Positions 33,486-44,719 of a DNA stretch of 64,000 bases are shown here, in pieces. The stretch is from Dactylorhiza incarnata (taxonomy: Eukaryota; Streptophyta; Magnoliopsida; Asparagales; Orchidaceae). The notes below the pieces were generated by a model that searched no databases, was not told where the DNA came from, and saw only the letters and a list, made by a program, of their open reading frames with translations. The stretch spans positions 3,541,501 through 3,605,500 of the forward strand of contig JAWHQI010000262.1 in assembly GCA_033032865.1 (NCBI GenBank), in the 5' to 3' direction. The stretch's first letter is position 1; the number at the start of each line of letters is the position of its first letter. The translations under genes were made by a program, and so were the position numbers.

Positions 33486-36400
33486 AAATAAATTAAAAAT
33501 GAAATATCATTACTCTACTTCATGATATGCTTAATTGCTTTTTCTTTTGTTTATTTTTTTTTGAGCCAACATACTATGATCACTTTATATATCATGAGAT
33601 ATGACTTTTCTTTTAAGCCTAATATTTAACAAATCAAATTGAATTAAATTGAATATAAAGTCATAATTTTTTTTGTGATCTATCTTTTCTTTTTCTATGT
33701 TTTATCCTTGTTAAATCCATTTCCTATAAATGTCTTATATTATCATTATAAATTGAATGCTAAATGATATTATCAAAACTAATGAAATTACTTTCAAAAT
33801 TAGATTTAAATGGACTTTTAGGGGTCTTAGGCTAAAATATTAAATGCGCAACTAATTGCATATTTGTCTATTTTCTTTGTTGCATATGATAGCCCCTATA
33901 ATGAAAAATCATAATTGAAAAATTACAAAAAATGATGAATATGATTTCACACACTCCACCTTGATCTATTAATATCCTATGCTAAAATTCACTATATTCA
34001 TATATCATAATTCATAATCTATCAAGAATTATCTTAAATCAACTATTTCTATCAACCTTAAGAATTATGAAATATATGATGGTTATTGGTATTATAGTTT
34101 CATATCTTGTTTTGTGTGTGTGATGTGTATCTTTATTATTTGCATGTATCTCATTATCTTTATACCTAAGAATTAACTTGAAATAAATAAGATGAAATCA
34201 AATAGAATTGTCACTTCATTCTAGATCTATGAAAATTCAAAACTCTATGTTTGAATACATGCAACTCAAATATATATTTGTCCATCTTTACAGAGCTTTG
34301 CACCATGTTGTCCTAACTCATCATACTAGCATCATCACTTACCATAGGTAGAAATCAATGTCCATGCTAGTTATATCTTGCAATGCTAAAGTAAATTATA
34401 ATACTAAAATCTGAAAATCATAATTTCCTTTGTAGTTATTTGCATGAATAAATTTTTTTTTTGGATTTAAAATCAACAATCTTCGATATAAGTGTAAATC
34501 CAAAATTAATCATGCAATTATACCATAGTTAATATATTTAAGGCATGCACGCTTAGTATATCCGTAATCATTAACCGATGACTTGTGTCTCACAATAGCG
34601 AGGGCGTAGGATTGTGTGCATTAGAGACCTAACCTCTAAGTCATGTCTTGTCCTTAACCGGGGAGGGTTCCAGTAGGGCCTTGCGAGGCATTGGGGGGAA
34701 AGAGTGCTAGGTTGAGAGTCGTCTTTTGTATACAAATGGGATTAACACCCCAACCTACATCATGTGTGCAGCTCCTCATATCCATCCGTCTCTTAGTACA
34801 GGGCTATAGTGTGTAGACACATAGTTAGGGTATATTATTCTTGAGTATACTCATATTATATTCATTGCATGAATATTATCTCACTCTTTATACTGAAATC
34901 ATGCATATTTGTTTTTGTTCTAACATTGCATCTTGTGTTTGCATATTTTATTATTTTGAGCTTTAATGATTTTACAAAACACAAGTACTTGAAAAATCAC
35001 CAAAAACATGCTAAAAGAGCCTTCAAATCTAATCAATATACTCTAAAATTTCAACTAAAGGAAGGCCTCTTTATAATACAAATGAATTTTGAAAAACATT
35101 TTTCAAAAAATCAAGAAATGCAGTTCTGTTTTGGCGTTAAGAAGTTAACGCCTGGCGTTAGCTCCTTTGCTCCAAAATATAATTTTTTTTGTTTTGAATT
35201 ATTTCTGGTATTATTTTAATGTTTTGTGTGTATTTTATTTCTCTGTTTGTATAAAGTTTTCTATCTTTTTATTTCCTTTAAAACAAAATTTATTTCTTTT
35301 CAAAAAAAATATGTATTTTCTCATGCATTATTTTGGGTGTATCTCTCTGGCATAGAATATCATTTACTGAAAGGGCTATTAACGACTTCTATGTTTTCTA
35401 GAGAATATATATTAAAAAATACAAAATTACAAAACAATTTCAAAGAACAAAAATATGTTAATTCTCTTTATGTGTGTTTATTGTTTTGTGTTTTTATAAA
35501 AAATAATTAAAAAATTCATAAAAAAAATTAATTGTTATTCATTGCCATTGTCAAGGATGATTAATTATATCAATTAAAGATTAAATACAATGTTTAATTT
35601 AACTTTCAAGTTTCTTAAAAAAAACATTATTTTGTATTTGTCATTCCTTGAAAATTATCTTGTTATGTGCAATGAAATTGATTTTATATAAACTTGTGTT
35701 GAAATGCTTAGCATGCCTCTAAGTATGAGTAATGTATTATGTTTGATAATGATTTATTCACTCACTTATTTTTGATAACCTACATATATTTACAATCTCA
35801 TACTTGCATGATTCTATAGTGTAATAACATAAATAATTAAAATGCATAAATAGATTACCTACACAACATTGAATTGGTTATTACAATTCTTTGTCTTTCA
35901 TGCACTTATTTAGAGAAATGTGGTTTAAAATGCTATGTTTGCAAATCAAGTGAATTCGGACTCCATAGTCACTAAACTATAAAGCAAATAATAAATGACA
36001 AGGAAAACTCCACCAAGCACTACTCTCCCTCCTGATAAGTCTTAATGAGCATTGTGAGGTTGAGCACCTTGGCTAAAGAATTGTAAAGTGTCTTGTAGCA
36101 AACAATTTATACACCACTTCTCTTAGTACACCGGATCACAAAAAATTGAAATTAAAGCAAAAAGTATAAAAGTGATCCCCAAGCACTACTTTGCACCCTG
36201 ATAAGTCTTAATAAGCATTGTGTGTGCAGAGCACCTTGGTAGTTATACTCTTTATTTATGTGCATTGAAATATTATGGAAGTAATATTATTTGTGTATTT
36301 TAATGTTGTGTTATTTCATTATATATGTCATGTGTTTTTGATTGATTCACTTGTATACTCTATCAAAACACTACTTTGTACACATCATTATCTTTCATAA

Positions 36401-37431
36401 AACTTCTACTCATGATAATTGGATCCTAATGCTCATCTACTCAAATCTCTACAAACTTAAGTAAATGCACTAGATAACAAAGCATGATCGCTGCAATGTT
36501 TATGTTTACTTGAAATGCAAATTTTATTACATTGTAGTTTTTGTATCTTTTCTTGATATTATGAAATCATGCTTGAAATTTTTATGTTGATGGAATAGCA
36601 TCTCTTCAATCTTTAACTCAAACATCAACTTTTCAAATTTAAAACTCATTATCCTTTATATGATTTTATCTTCTAAAATGATGTTTATGTTTAAGAGTGC
36701 TTATTATATTCTTCTACTAAGTTTACCACTTATGCTCATTCATGTCTATTATTTTTTTAACACCGTGTTTTTCTTTTCAACAAGTAGTATCTTAAAATAA
36801 GAATGCTTACTTTATCATTTCAGTTATGTTGCTTACTACTTTATGTTACATCATGCTTATATTTTTCTCAACAAGTAGTATTTAACAAACTTTTGATTGC
36901 ATCCTATTTTTCTTCTCGACATAGAACATATTACTCCTTATTGCATACTCTCACCTAAACACTCTTTTGATACTACCAAAGTGGGAGAATAAATTGCATA
37001 ATTCTAATATTTAGGGGGAATGCATTATAATTATATTAAACTAAAAAAAAGGGGTATCTTTGTAGGGGGAGTATTCATATAGGAGGTGCATACACTATCA
37101 TATGCTCGATCATGACAATCCTTCAATAAGTGGTTCATAATCAATCTTAATAGATATACACTCATTCCTAACCACTTTTGTTAATAACAAAGGGGGAGAA
37201 GAAATTGAGAAATCTAGTAAAATAGATATTTAGGGGGAGTAAATTATAATAGAACACTTATGTACGGGGAGAACTTCATATAGAAAGAGTATGCATTATA
37301 GCTTTCAAATCTATCATGCTTTTAACATGTTATTCATACATATCTTATCACCGCACTTATCTATAAACACAAATAGTCTTAATCTAACTAATTTCTCATA
37401 CAGGTATTTATTATTATCAAAAGGGGGAGAT
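33486..37431 (+). other. Copia interior without pol: AT-rich, non-coding
   Basis: No coding homology on either strand. Visible structure: a GC-richer island at 34540-34830; a TTAACGCCTGGCGTTA palindrome at about 35148-35163 matching the LTR motif; a duplicated block around TACTCTCCCTCCTGATAAGTC (36024) and CCCTGATAAGTCTTAATAAG (36197); and repeated GGGGGAG purine words at about 37012, 37065, 37191, 37232 and 37267 before the true tract at 37420-37431. Confidence 0.6.
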
Positions 37432-37658
37432 TGTTGGAGCCTATGTTCTGCATCTCTTGGTTTGAGAATAACAAATACTGTGGTTTATTTGATCTTGTAT
37501 TTTGTGTGTTTATAGTATACAGGTTGTATAGAACTATAACGACACATCCCTATGTATAGTATACTGAATAGAGATGACTCTCTGGAAAGAGAGCTAACGC
37601 CCTACGTTAGTTTACTAACGCACCACGTTAGTAGTTAAGGGCGCCGTAAGATCCAACA
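37432..37658 (+). mobile_element. Copia 3' LTR, internally deleted
   Basis: Starts TGTTGGAGCC after AAAAGGGGGAGAT. After the first palindromes it jumps to GGGCGCCGTAAGATCCAACA, the last bases of the LTR. About 1.4 kb with the TATA box is missing. The outer ends and the AAGAA duplication are intact, so the deletion came after insertion. Confidence 0.85.
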
Positions 37659-37663
37659 AAGAA

Positions 37664-38008
37664 GTCCTAAAGGGGGAGAAATCAATGATAATGGCCAGTG
37701 TTGACCATGCCATCTGGTCTTCAAATTCTATAGGGGAAGCTCTGGACCTACTCCCAATCAATTATGATGAACCTATTCATGCTTAACCTGGTGATGTGCC
37801 AATTGTTGCTCATGCTACATTCTACCCTTCAATTTCTATCTCTGGCAAAGGGAAGGAGATAGCTTCTGAGGAGGATGAGATCAAATTAAGGAAGAAAAGA
37901 TACAAGGAAGAGATGGAAAGAAAACATGAATATGAACGGTGGAGCCCTAAGTCAAGGGAAATAATTTTAGTTGCATGGGATCATATCAAAGCAAAGAAAA
38001 TGAACTGA
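37664..38008 (+). pseudogene. Fragment 4 of the old Sirevirus-like ORF3 (C-terminus)
   Basis: Coding text with a highly charged stretch and the segment RWSPKSREIILVAWDHI. It aligns by eye with SWSPTSKNIILTAFNLV in the ORF3 of the younger Sirevirus (45654-46028), including the charged KKR spacing. This identifies all the scattered fragments as Sirevirus ORF3. It stops at a TGA at 38006. Confidence 0.65.
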
Positions 38009-38108
38009 GGTATGACTCATGGGTAGAGTCAAAACATGTAATCCAACTTATCTACTTTCATTGTTGTAAGATCTCTCTGAGACCTGCGGTAGGTTTGTGC
38101 TGCCAGCC
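38009..38108 (+). mobile_element. Old Sirevirus-like 3' end, left part (probable LTR)
   Basis: 100 bp between the ORF3 stop and the next insertion. It shares CTGAGGTATGACTCATGGGT with 56008-56027, so it belongs to the repeated CTGAGGTA region that continues after 55930. CAGCC at 38104-38108 is the target duplication of the next element. Confidence 0.45.
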
Positions 38109-38368
38109 TGATGAGTTCCAATTATATACACACTTTTGGACTCATCTGGGCCGATTATCTAGTCTATGCACTACACTTTAGGCATGTTTTCGTTTATATT
38201 TGACATTCCATGTTATGTGCACTTCTAGGCCCATTTTTGTGTATTTTCATGTTTATCATTCTTACTGACTTTCATGCTGTGTTTTGTGCCACTTTCAGTG
38301 GTTTCGATTAGTGTTTATGCTGGAACAGGGGTCGTGCAGGTGTTCCCGGTACAAATCTGTACAGGAAC

Positions 38369-38652
38369 ACTGCGCACGATCACTGGTTCTACTGCGCATG
38401 ACCACTGGTCGTGCGCCGCCGATCGTGCGCGTTTAATTGCAGCCCAAAGTTGCTTTCTGAATTTGGTCGTGCGTTCTTACGCACAGTCGTGCGTTCTTAC
38501 GCACAGTCGTGCGTTCTTACGCACAGTCGTGCGTTCGATCATGCGCTTTATTATTTTCTACAGTTTTGTCTTGCAGGTTTTCGGGCACAGTGCGCACGAT
38601 CACCAACTTCCAGTGCGCACGACCACTGGTCGTGTGCCACTGATCGTGCGCC
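38369..38652 (+). promoter_or_regulatory. U3 array of GCGCACGA-TCGTGCG palindromes
   Basis: Words such as TGCGCACGATCACTGG, CACGACCACTGGTCGTGCG and GTCGTGCGTTCTTACGCACA recur, the last in three tandem 20-bp copies (38463-38525) plus a partial. The array stops eight bases before the TATA box. The 3' LTR has only one copy of the 20-bp unit. Confidence 0.85.
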
Positions 38653-38660
38653 CTATTTTC

Positions 38661-38670
38661 TATAAATATA
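38661..38670 (+). promoter_or_regulatory. TATA box (TATAAATATA) of the 5' LTR
   Basis: A perfect TATA box directly after the palindrome array. The same box is at 43403-43412 in the 3' LTR. Confidence 0.65.
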
Positions 38671-39741
38671 CAGCCCGCGAAATTAGGTCGACGAGTCATT
38701 TTTCCCGCACCGAGAAGCCAGTTTCTGCGCCCTTTTCGCTGCTCCATCACCGCCCACCTTAGGGAGGAGCTCCGGACGCTATTTTCACGCCAATCTTGAG
38801 CCGGAGCATCCTCTTGGCCTCCTCCATTGTTCGTGCACCTCCAAAGCGCCATTTTGAGGGATTTCCTGCTGCAAATATGAAGTTCTCCGGTGAGATCGTG
38901 GCCAAAGAAGATTGACGGAGAAGACGGGTACAATAGAAGAAGGTGACAGCTCTTCCGGACCCCGTACGGTAGTTGGAGCCCGAGCTCGGACAAGGATTGA
39001 CAACCCTAGATTCCGACCGTGAACCTCCGATGAGTCTCCATGCTTTGGTTGTAATCTAAACCCCCTTTACATTGTAGTGTTATTTCCTTTATCTTTTGGG
39101 TGTATGAATAATGTTTGTTAAACCTTGTTATGTTATCTCATATTTCATGTTTATGTGAAATCTCTATGTGTGGTATATGCAAGTGAGGAGCGCCCCATTC
39201 CATCCTCCATCCCGCCGTCATGTTCGTGTGTCGCACTAGCAATTGCTAGTGGCGTGCTTGTCGAAGAGGTGCTTGCGACCCACATTCTGTAAGACTACTC
39301 GTCCATCCGCCAAGCTAAGCGGTGCTAACGGCCCGTGTAATCCATCCGCCTAACGAAGCAGTGCGCTCAAGGCCTGCACAGTTCGATTCTGCTAGCCTTC
39401 TCGTCCATCCACCCTTTCGAAGTAGCGCATTCAAGGCTTACATAGTTTCCATCCCGCCTAGCGAAGCAGTGCGCTCAAGGCCTGCATAGGAGTAGTTTAG
39501 TTATTTTCCTTTATTTTCCATAAACCAAATCCCCGGTTTCCGCATTCCATCCGACTTAAGGACTTCAATCTCAAGTCCTTCCTCGAACGTTAACTCCACC
39601 TTACTGTGTTCCTTGAGAGATTCGATACTTGGGGATTTACTTCCTCATATTATTACTTGACAACGACCGGTTCACTGCCGTTTCGTGTCGCAGTCTTGCT
39701 ACAGCCTATAGCGGTGTGCTAAGATTTGCGCATCAAGTTTT

Positions 39742-39759
39742 TGGCGCCGTTGCTGGGGA
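39742..39759 (+). other. Primer-binding site, tRNA-Asp
   Basis: TGGCGCCGTTGCTGGGGA has one mismatch to the complement of plant tRNA-Asp. Same spacing from the LTR as in the Athila element (six bases). Confidence 0.88.
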
Positions 39760-39951
39760 ACACAGTCGTGTGAGTTTTCTAGAGAGGGAGAATCTGAGAT
39801 TTAAGCCCTTCCATTTGTGTATTGCATCCTTTTGTTTTATTTCTTCTTATTCTGTTTTACTGTTTATATTAGGTTGCTCTAGTAAATTTTTGTTAGGTGT
39901 AGTATTTTGCACAATAGTGTTTTTTATTTTGAATCTTGTTATCTTCACACA

Positions 39952-41424
39952 ATGTGGGCTTCATTTAATATTCATTGCCGTTTGTGTGGAGATATCTCTC
40001 ATGCTAGTGATAGATGTCCATCGGGAGATAATAGCCCTAGCACTCAAGGCCCAGCATATGGAGCACCGACTTCGTCTGGTACTCCATATGGTGCGCGTAA
40101 GTCCTATGGCTATTCTACTGCGCCTTTACCGTCATACTTCTTTTCAGCTTCAGCACCTGCTGTGCCAAAGAAGTCCGCAAGGCAGTGCTTGTTTTGTCAG
40201 AGCACGGATCATGTCTTGAAGGACTGTGCCGAGTATCTTCGCCAATTGGACGAGGATGATGAGCCGGATATCCGGATCGTCCCGACTCCTACTTCTGGCA
40301 GCACACCTTCAACATCTGTTTATGTGCCCATTTCACCTTCAAGCATTGAAGGGTATGATGTGGACACAGTCACCATATGTGTGGCTGATCTAGGCTCTGA
40401 CACGACTGAGCCTATCTCCCCTGTACATATATCACCATGCATAGATTCGATTCTTTGTGAGGAATCGCTGCTTGATTATTTTTCAAGCCCTATCCCTCCC
40501 CCTATTGTGCATTCTATTACATTTATCTCTGATAATATTGTTGAAGATGCATCGCAAGAGGAGGCTGGCGATCTTTGTGTTGTGCTTATTCCAATGGAGG
40601 AGTACAATCTTCTAGGTGAAGATGATTTTTCCTCAACACCGGTGGAGGAAGTGCAAATCCTGGAGAAGGCCACCATTGATCCCACCGAACCTTGCGGCAT
40701 TGTCAACAATGCCGACATCATTTTACTTCCCCAACCTGATGGGAGTGAGACCGGGACCACTCCCCCGATTGATTTTTATTCATGCTCTTCTTGTTTATTT
40801 CTTGATCTCCTTTCTCTATCTAAGCCTGTGCAGGTTGAGTCATCACAGGTACTTCAGGAGGACTTGGAGCATTCCGCTCAAGTCAATGATGAGTGTATCC
40901 TCTCATGTGAGGAGGTTGATCCCCCCTCCATAGAGGAAGCCTCATTCATTGCCTTCTCCTCCTGCCGCATCCCTGAAGACGACACCTTGCTGGGCAAGGA
41001 TTTATTTTGTGGTGAGATGAGTGAGGACCAGCCTTCCTCCTCTTCTTACTTCCTATTTCCTCTACCTGTGTTAAGTAGGTATTATTATTTAGGTAGAGGA
41101 GTAACTGTTCTATCGTCGTATCGGTACCCGTTACCGATACGCATATTAGAACAGTTACCTGTTCATTTTCTCTTTCATACGCCCATTAGCAAGAACTGTT
41201 ATGTTTTTTTAAATAAGTCGTGCTGGGATGACAATAACCCCAGTAGATATCTTACTTTTCTTGCAATTTCAGTTTATCTAGTTTGTTTAGTTAGCTTTAC
41301 TTTGTTTTTAGTTTTTATATCTTCTTTTGTTTTTGCGGAGCTCACCCCTGCAGGTCATTCTTCTGGCGGATGCTGCAGCATTTTCTTGGTTTACACGCCA
41401 ATCTTCTGGTATGCTCACTTCTGA
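39952..41424 (+). CDS. Open ORF with two CCHC zinc knuckles and a C-terminal membrane segment
   Basis: 490 codons from the ATG at 39952, the first ATG after the primer site, with A at -3. Two perfect CCHC knuckles (C-x2-C-x4-H-x4-C): CRLCGDISHASDRC at residues 9-22 and CLFCQSTDHVLKDC at 79-92. The linker is Gly/Ser/Tyr/Pro-rich. Residues about 100-370 are acidic and Ser/Pro-rich. A hydrophobic stretch (YLTFLAISVYLVCLVSFTLF, about 433-462) is a strong membrane-segment candidate, followed by a short tail with a second hydrophobic patch. There is no capsid domain, protease or pol. By family logic the knuckles would bind element RNA; a nucleocapsid-like head joined to an env-like tail is my inference. 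It is intact, while nearly every other retroelement frame here is broken. I do not recognise a named family. Confidence 0.7.
   Translation: MWASFNIHCRLCGDISHASDRCPSGDNSPSTQGPAYGAPTSSGTPYGARKSYGYSTAPLPSYFFSASAPAVPKKSARQCLFCQSTDHVLKDCAEYLRQLDEDDEPDIRIVPTPTSGSTPSTSVYVPISPSSIEGYDVDTVTICVADLGSDTTEPISPVHISPCIDSILCEESLLDYFSSPIPPPIVHSITFISDNIVEDASQEEAGDLCVVLIPMEEYNLLGEDDFSSTPVEEVQILEKATIDPTEPCGIVNNADIILLPQPDGSETGTTPPIDFYSCSSCLFLDLLSLSKPVQVESSQVLQEDLEHSAQVNDECILSCEEVDPPSIEEASFIAFSSCRIPEDDTLLGKDLFCGEMSEDQPSSSSYFLFPLPVLSRYYYLGRGVTVLSSYRYPLPIRILEQLPVHFLFHTPISKNCYVFLNKSCWDDNNPSRYLTFLAISVYLVCLVSFTLFLVFISSFVFAELTPAGHSSGGCCSIFLVYTPIFWYAHF
41101..41158 (+). other. 58-nt nested hairpin inside the ORF
   Basis: The outer stem pairs 41101-41112 (GTAACTGTTCTA) with 41147-41158, 12 bp, perfect. 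The inner stem pairs 41117-41126 (CGTATCGGTA) with 41132-41141, 10 bp, perfect. The apical loop is 5 nt and the internal loop is 4 by 5 nt. It lies about 1.15 kb into the coding region, before the membrane segment. Confidence 0.85.
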
Positions 41425-42890
41425 GCATGGGGTACTCTCTTTCCCTAGACTTCATTTTGAATTTCATGGTTCTATCTTGTGCTGGTTCGTTTAGTTTTAG
41501 TCTGGGGGAGAGATATTTATTGTACCCACTGCACGTACGCATCTTAATGCATGCTAGAAGTATTTTATTTTCAGTTATATATGATTTTGTTGCATTTTCT
41601 TCACACACCACAGCACCCACATGAGCGTGTACTTAGTTGTTGGCGCGTCATGAGTTGAATTCATTTCCTCTGTGTGATTGGGAAAATCATTGTGCTGGCT
41701 TTTAAATTATGTAGTGGAGTAAAATGTTGACCCCGGTGTTCCTAGTCAAGTGCTCATGTGAGTATAGGGATTTGTGTAGATTAGATTTCTTTTTATACTT
41801 TTAGTTTTATGCATTTCTTTTAGTGTAAATATTATTTACTCTACTCAAATGGTGAATCCGGTGTTAATCAAAAGGTAGCATAGGGATGTGTGTAAAGTAT
41901 TGTTAGATATGTCTTGCTCGAGCCGGGAGGAAGGATAATCTTCCTCGGTGGCTAAGAACTTCCCCAAGCGATTCTTGAAGCATAAGCATATGATAGTTCT
42001 TTTGCGTGAGAATGACGTAGGCCATCATTTTGGCCCGGTTGAGCTTTTGTGCCCATTCCTATCGATCTATCCTCGTTAGCCCAGTTGTGCGTACCCGTTC
42101 TTTGATTCAGCCCCACTTTTATCTCACCAAAGCCTAAAAGCCAATCCTAGTCGCACACCCGAATTTGAGCTTTACTTGTTTATCATTTTCATGATTGGGG
42201 TGTTGATGTTGTGATATTTTTGTGAAAAAGTGGATGCACTTCATTGCTCATCTTGCTGAAATTGTTTTGAAAAGAAAAGAAAAAGGAAAAAAATGAGAAA
42301 AAGAAAAGAAGTAAAAAAAGAAAAAGAAAAAGAAGAAGTGCTTAATTGAAAAATCTTTGTATAAATTTATGATTGGGAGTAGGCGGTGCCCACACCCATG
42401 TTGCAAAAGTCTAAGTCTGGGGGTGTGGTGCACTTGCATTCGATGTTGGTGTGCGGGGAGTTGTAATAAAGCTCATTTGGGTTTCGGTGTATCAAGTCAT
42501 CGTGTTTATCTTTGTTTACCTCACCATAACCTGTGTGGAGAGAATGTGACCGGGCAAGCTTATAGTCTCCGACACAGATGGATTTCGGTGGAGTTTGTAC
42601 GGAATCTCAACTTTGGCAATGTTTGTCTCAGCGATTATTTTACTTTCTCCGTATGCGTGACCAGATTATTCACCGTGACTCCAATTTTGAGTAGAAGTAA
42701 TATTTATTTACTCTTTTAGAAATTTATAAACGATGTGTATAATTAGAAATCTTCTCTATTTTTTTTCCTATGCACATGAGCATGCGACTTCGCATGGTAC
42801 TCCATTTTGTAATTTTAAGCTAGCTATTTCATTTTCATACTCCGCCGGATTTGTTTGCTCGGGACGCGCAAACAGGTGAGTCTGGGGGTG
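41425..42890 (+). other. Non-coding tail of the Athila-like element
   Basis: No coding frame. GTCTGGGGG words at about 41501, 42416 and 42881 repeat the polypurine tract. An A/G-rich stretch lies at 42265-42335. The last 400 bp resemble 27960-28351 of the Athila element (GGGCAAGC, ACTTCGCAT, TTTGCTCGGGACG in the same order). The hairpin TTTGCTC, GGGAC, GCGCAAA (42854-42872, one mismatch) precedes the tract. Confidence 0.7.
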
Positions 42891-44009
42891 TGATGAGTTC
42901 CAATTATAAACACACTTTTGGACTCATCTGGGCCGATTATCTAGTCTATGCACTACACTTTAGGCATGTTTTCGTTTATATTTGACATTCCATGTTATGT
43001 GCACTTCTAGGCCCGTTTTTGTGTATTTTCATGTTTATCATTCTTACTGACTTTCATGCTGTGTTTTGTGCCACTTTCAGTGGTTTCGATTAGTGTTTAT
43101 GCTGGAATAGGGGTCGTGTAGGTGTTCCCGATACAAATCTGTACAGGAACACTGCGCACGATCACTGGTTCTACTGCGCACGACCACTGGTCGTGCGCCG
43201 CCGATCGTGCGCATTCAATTGCAGCCCAAAGTTGCTTTCTGAATTTGGTCGTGCGTTCTTACGCACGGTCGTGCGTTCGATCATGCGCTTTATTATTTTC
43301 TGCAGTTTTGTCTTTCAGGTTTTCGGGCACAGTGCGCACGATCACCAACTTCCAGTGCGCACGACCACTGGTCGTGCGCCACTGATCGTGCGCCCTATTT
43401 TCTATAAATATACAGCCCGCGAAATTAGGTCGACGACTCATTTTTCCCGCTCCGAGAAGCCAGTTTCTGCGCCCTTTTCGCTGCTCCATCACCGCCAACC
43501 TTAGGGAGGAGCTCGGGACGCTATTTTCACGCCAATCTTGAGCCGGAGCATCCTCTTGGCCTCCTCCATTGTTCGTGCACCTCCAAAGCTCCATTTTGAG
43601 GGATTTCCTGCTGCAAATATGAAGTTCCCCGGTGAGATCGTGGCCAAAGAAGATTGACGGAGAAGACAGGTACAATAGAAGAAGGTGACAGCTCTTCCGG
43701 ACCCCGGACGGTAGTTGAAGCCCGAGCTCGGACAAGGATTGACAACCCTAGATTCCGACCGTGAACCTTCGATGAGTCTCCATGCTTTGGTTGTAATCTA
43801 AACCCCCTTTACATTGTAGTGTTATTTCCTTTATCTTTTGGGTGTATGAATAATGTTTGTTAAACCTTGTTATGTTATTTCATATTTCATGTTTATGTGA
43901 AATCTCTATGTGTGGTTTATGCAAGTGAGGAGCGCCCCACTCCATCCTCCATCCCGCTGTCATGTTCGTGTGACGCACTAGCAATTGCTAGTGGCGGGCT
44001 TGTTGAAGA
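42891..44009 (+). mobile_element. Athila-like 3' LTR, left part
   Basis: Starts TGATGAGTTCC right after GTCTGGGGGTG. It carries the shorter palindrome array (43150-43392) and TATAAATATA at 43403. It is interrupted by the Sirevirus, whose target duplication GAAGA is at 44005-44009. Confidence 0.88.
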
Positions 44010-44711
44010 TGAAAGAAATCGTTGTCTACCTAAATCACCTAGAGGGGGGTGAATAGGCGATCTCTACTGTGATTGCGGAATAAAAAATATTTCACACACA
44101 CAACAAAAGAATCACAGCACAGAGACATAAGATTTATAGAGGTTCCCCAATGGTGGGTACTCCTCGCTCCCGCTCCGCCTATCTAGCACTTCATGCTAGT
44201 GTTGGCAACTTCACCAAAACTCGGATTTATCAACAAATCCTACACTCGGAGACAACGGCTCCTACAAACTCGGAGTAAACAACTCCTACAACTCAGAGTA
44301 AACAACTCCTACAAAAATAACTTGGAGTAAAAACTCCTATAGAAATTAAATAGAGTTTGAAATGAAACTTCTCTTGAATCTCAATAGAGATTGACTTCAG
44401 ATCTGGATAGACTGAGACTTCTTCTTCCTTTAGAGTGAGAGCTTGGATCTTCAAGGATTAGGAAGAATGAAGAATCGGCAAACCTGATCTGAGTAGGCCC
44501 TTTGATTAAATCGAAAAGATCTTCAATATTGAGAGCAGCAACTTGATCAAAAGCCTTCTTATCTGAGAAATCTCTAGCAACACTGAAGAACGAGTCTTGA
44601 GCGGCGCACTGTAGATCTCAGAAACTTGTTCGCACGCAAGAAGGAAAACGGCTGAGTTCTTCTTTTTCAATCGGGCTTTTTAAAACTTGTGTTTGCCCTA
44701 AAATAAAAGAC

Positions 44712-44719
44712 TATTTATA
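44712..44719 (-). promoter_or_regulatory. Sirevirus 3' LTR TATA box
   Basis: TATAAATA on the minus strand, downstream of the U3 repeats. The 5' LTR copy is at 54695-54702. Confidence 0.6.

Larger units (their letters stand above)
30387..37658 (+). mobile_element. Gag-only Copia-type element with a deleted 3' LTR
   Basis: Flanked by AAGAA at 30382-30386 and 37659-37663. The 5' LTR is 30387-32041 (1655 bp). The 3' LTR is only 227 bp (37432-37658): it keeps the first ~207 bp and the last ~20 bp. A tRNA-Met primer site, a gag remnant and a polypurine tract are present, but protease, integrase, RT and RNase H are absent. About 3.9 kb of AT-rich DNA fills their place. It would depend on Copia proteins in trans and can no longer template a normal 3' LTR. 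Confidence 0.85.
38109..39735 (+). mobile_element. Athila-like 5' LTR (1627 bp)
   Basis: Starts TGATGAGTTCC, ends GCGCATCA. A terminal hairpin pairs 38110-38121 with 38136-38146. The U3 has the TGCGCACGA array, then TATAAATATA at 38661. The distal part has a repeat series of the type CGAAGCAGTGCGCTCAAGGC (about 39350-39485). Confidence 0.88.

Noticed and set aside
33486..37431. Search for a host gene or DNA transposon in the AT-rich Copia interior
   Set aside because: No terminal inverted repeats, no transposase motifs, and frames are short and AT-driven.
38274..38762. 162-codon frame in the Athila-like 5' LTR, also in the 3' LTR
   Set aside because: It translates the palindrome array; the repeats create an open frame with no protein character.
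39629..40219. 196-codon frame overlapping the zinc-knuckle ORF
   Set aside because: Starts inside the LTR and lies in another frame; the zinc-knuckle frame explains the conserved Cys/His spacing.
42248..42439. 63-codon minus-strand frame with poly-Phe
   Set aside because: Caused by an A/G-rich low-complexity stretch (42265-42335).
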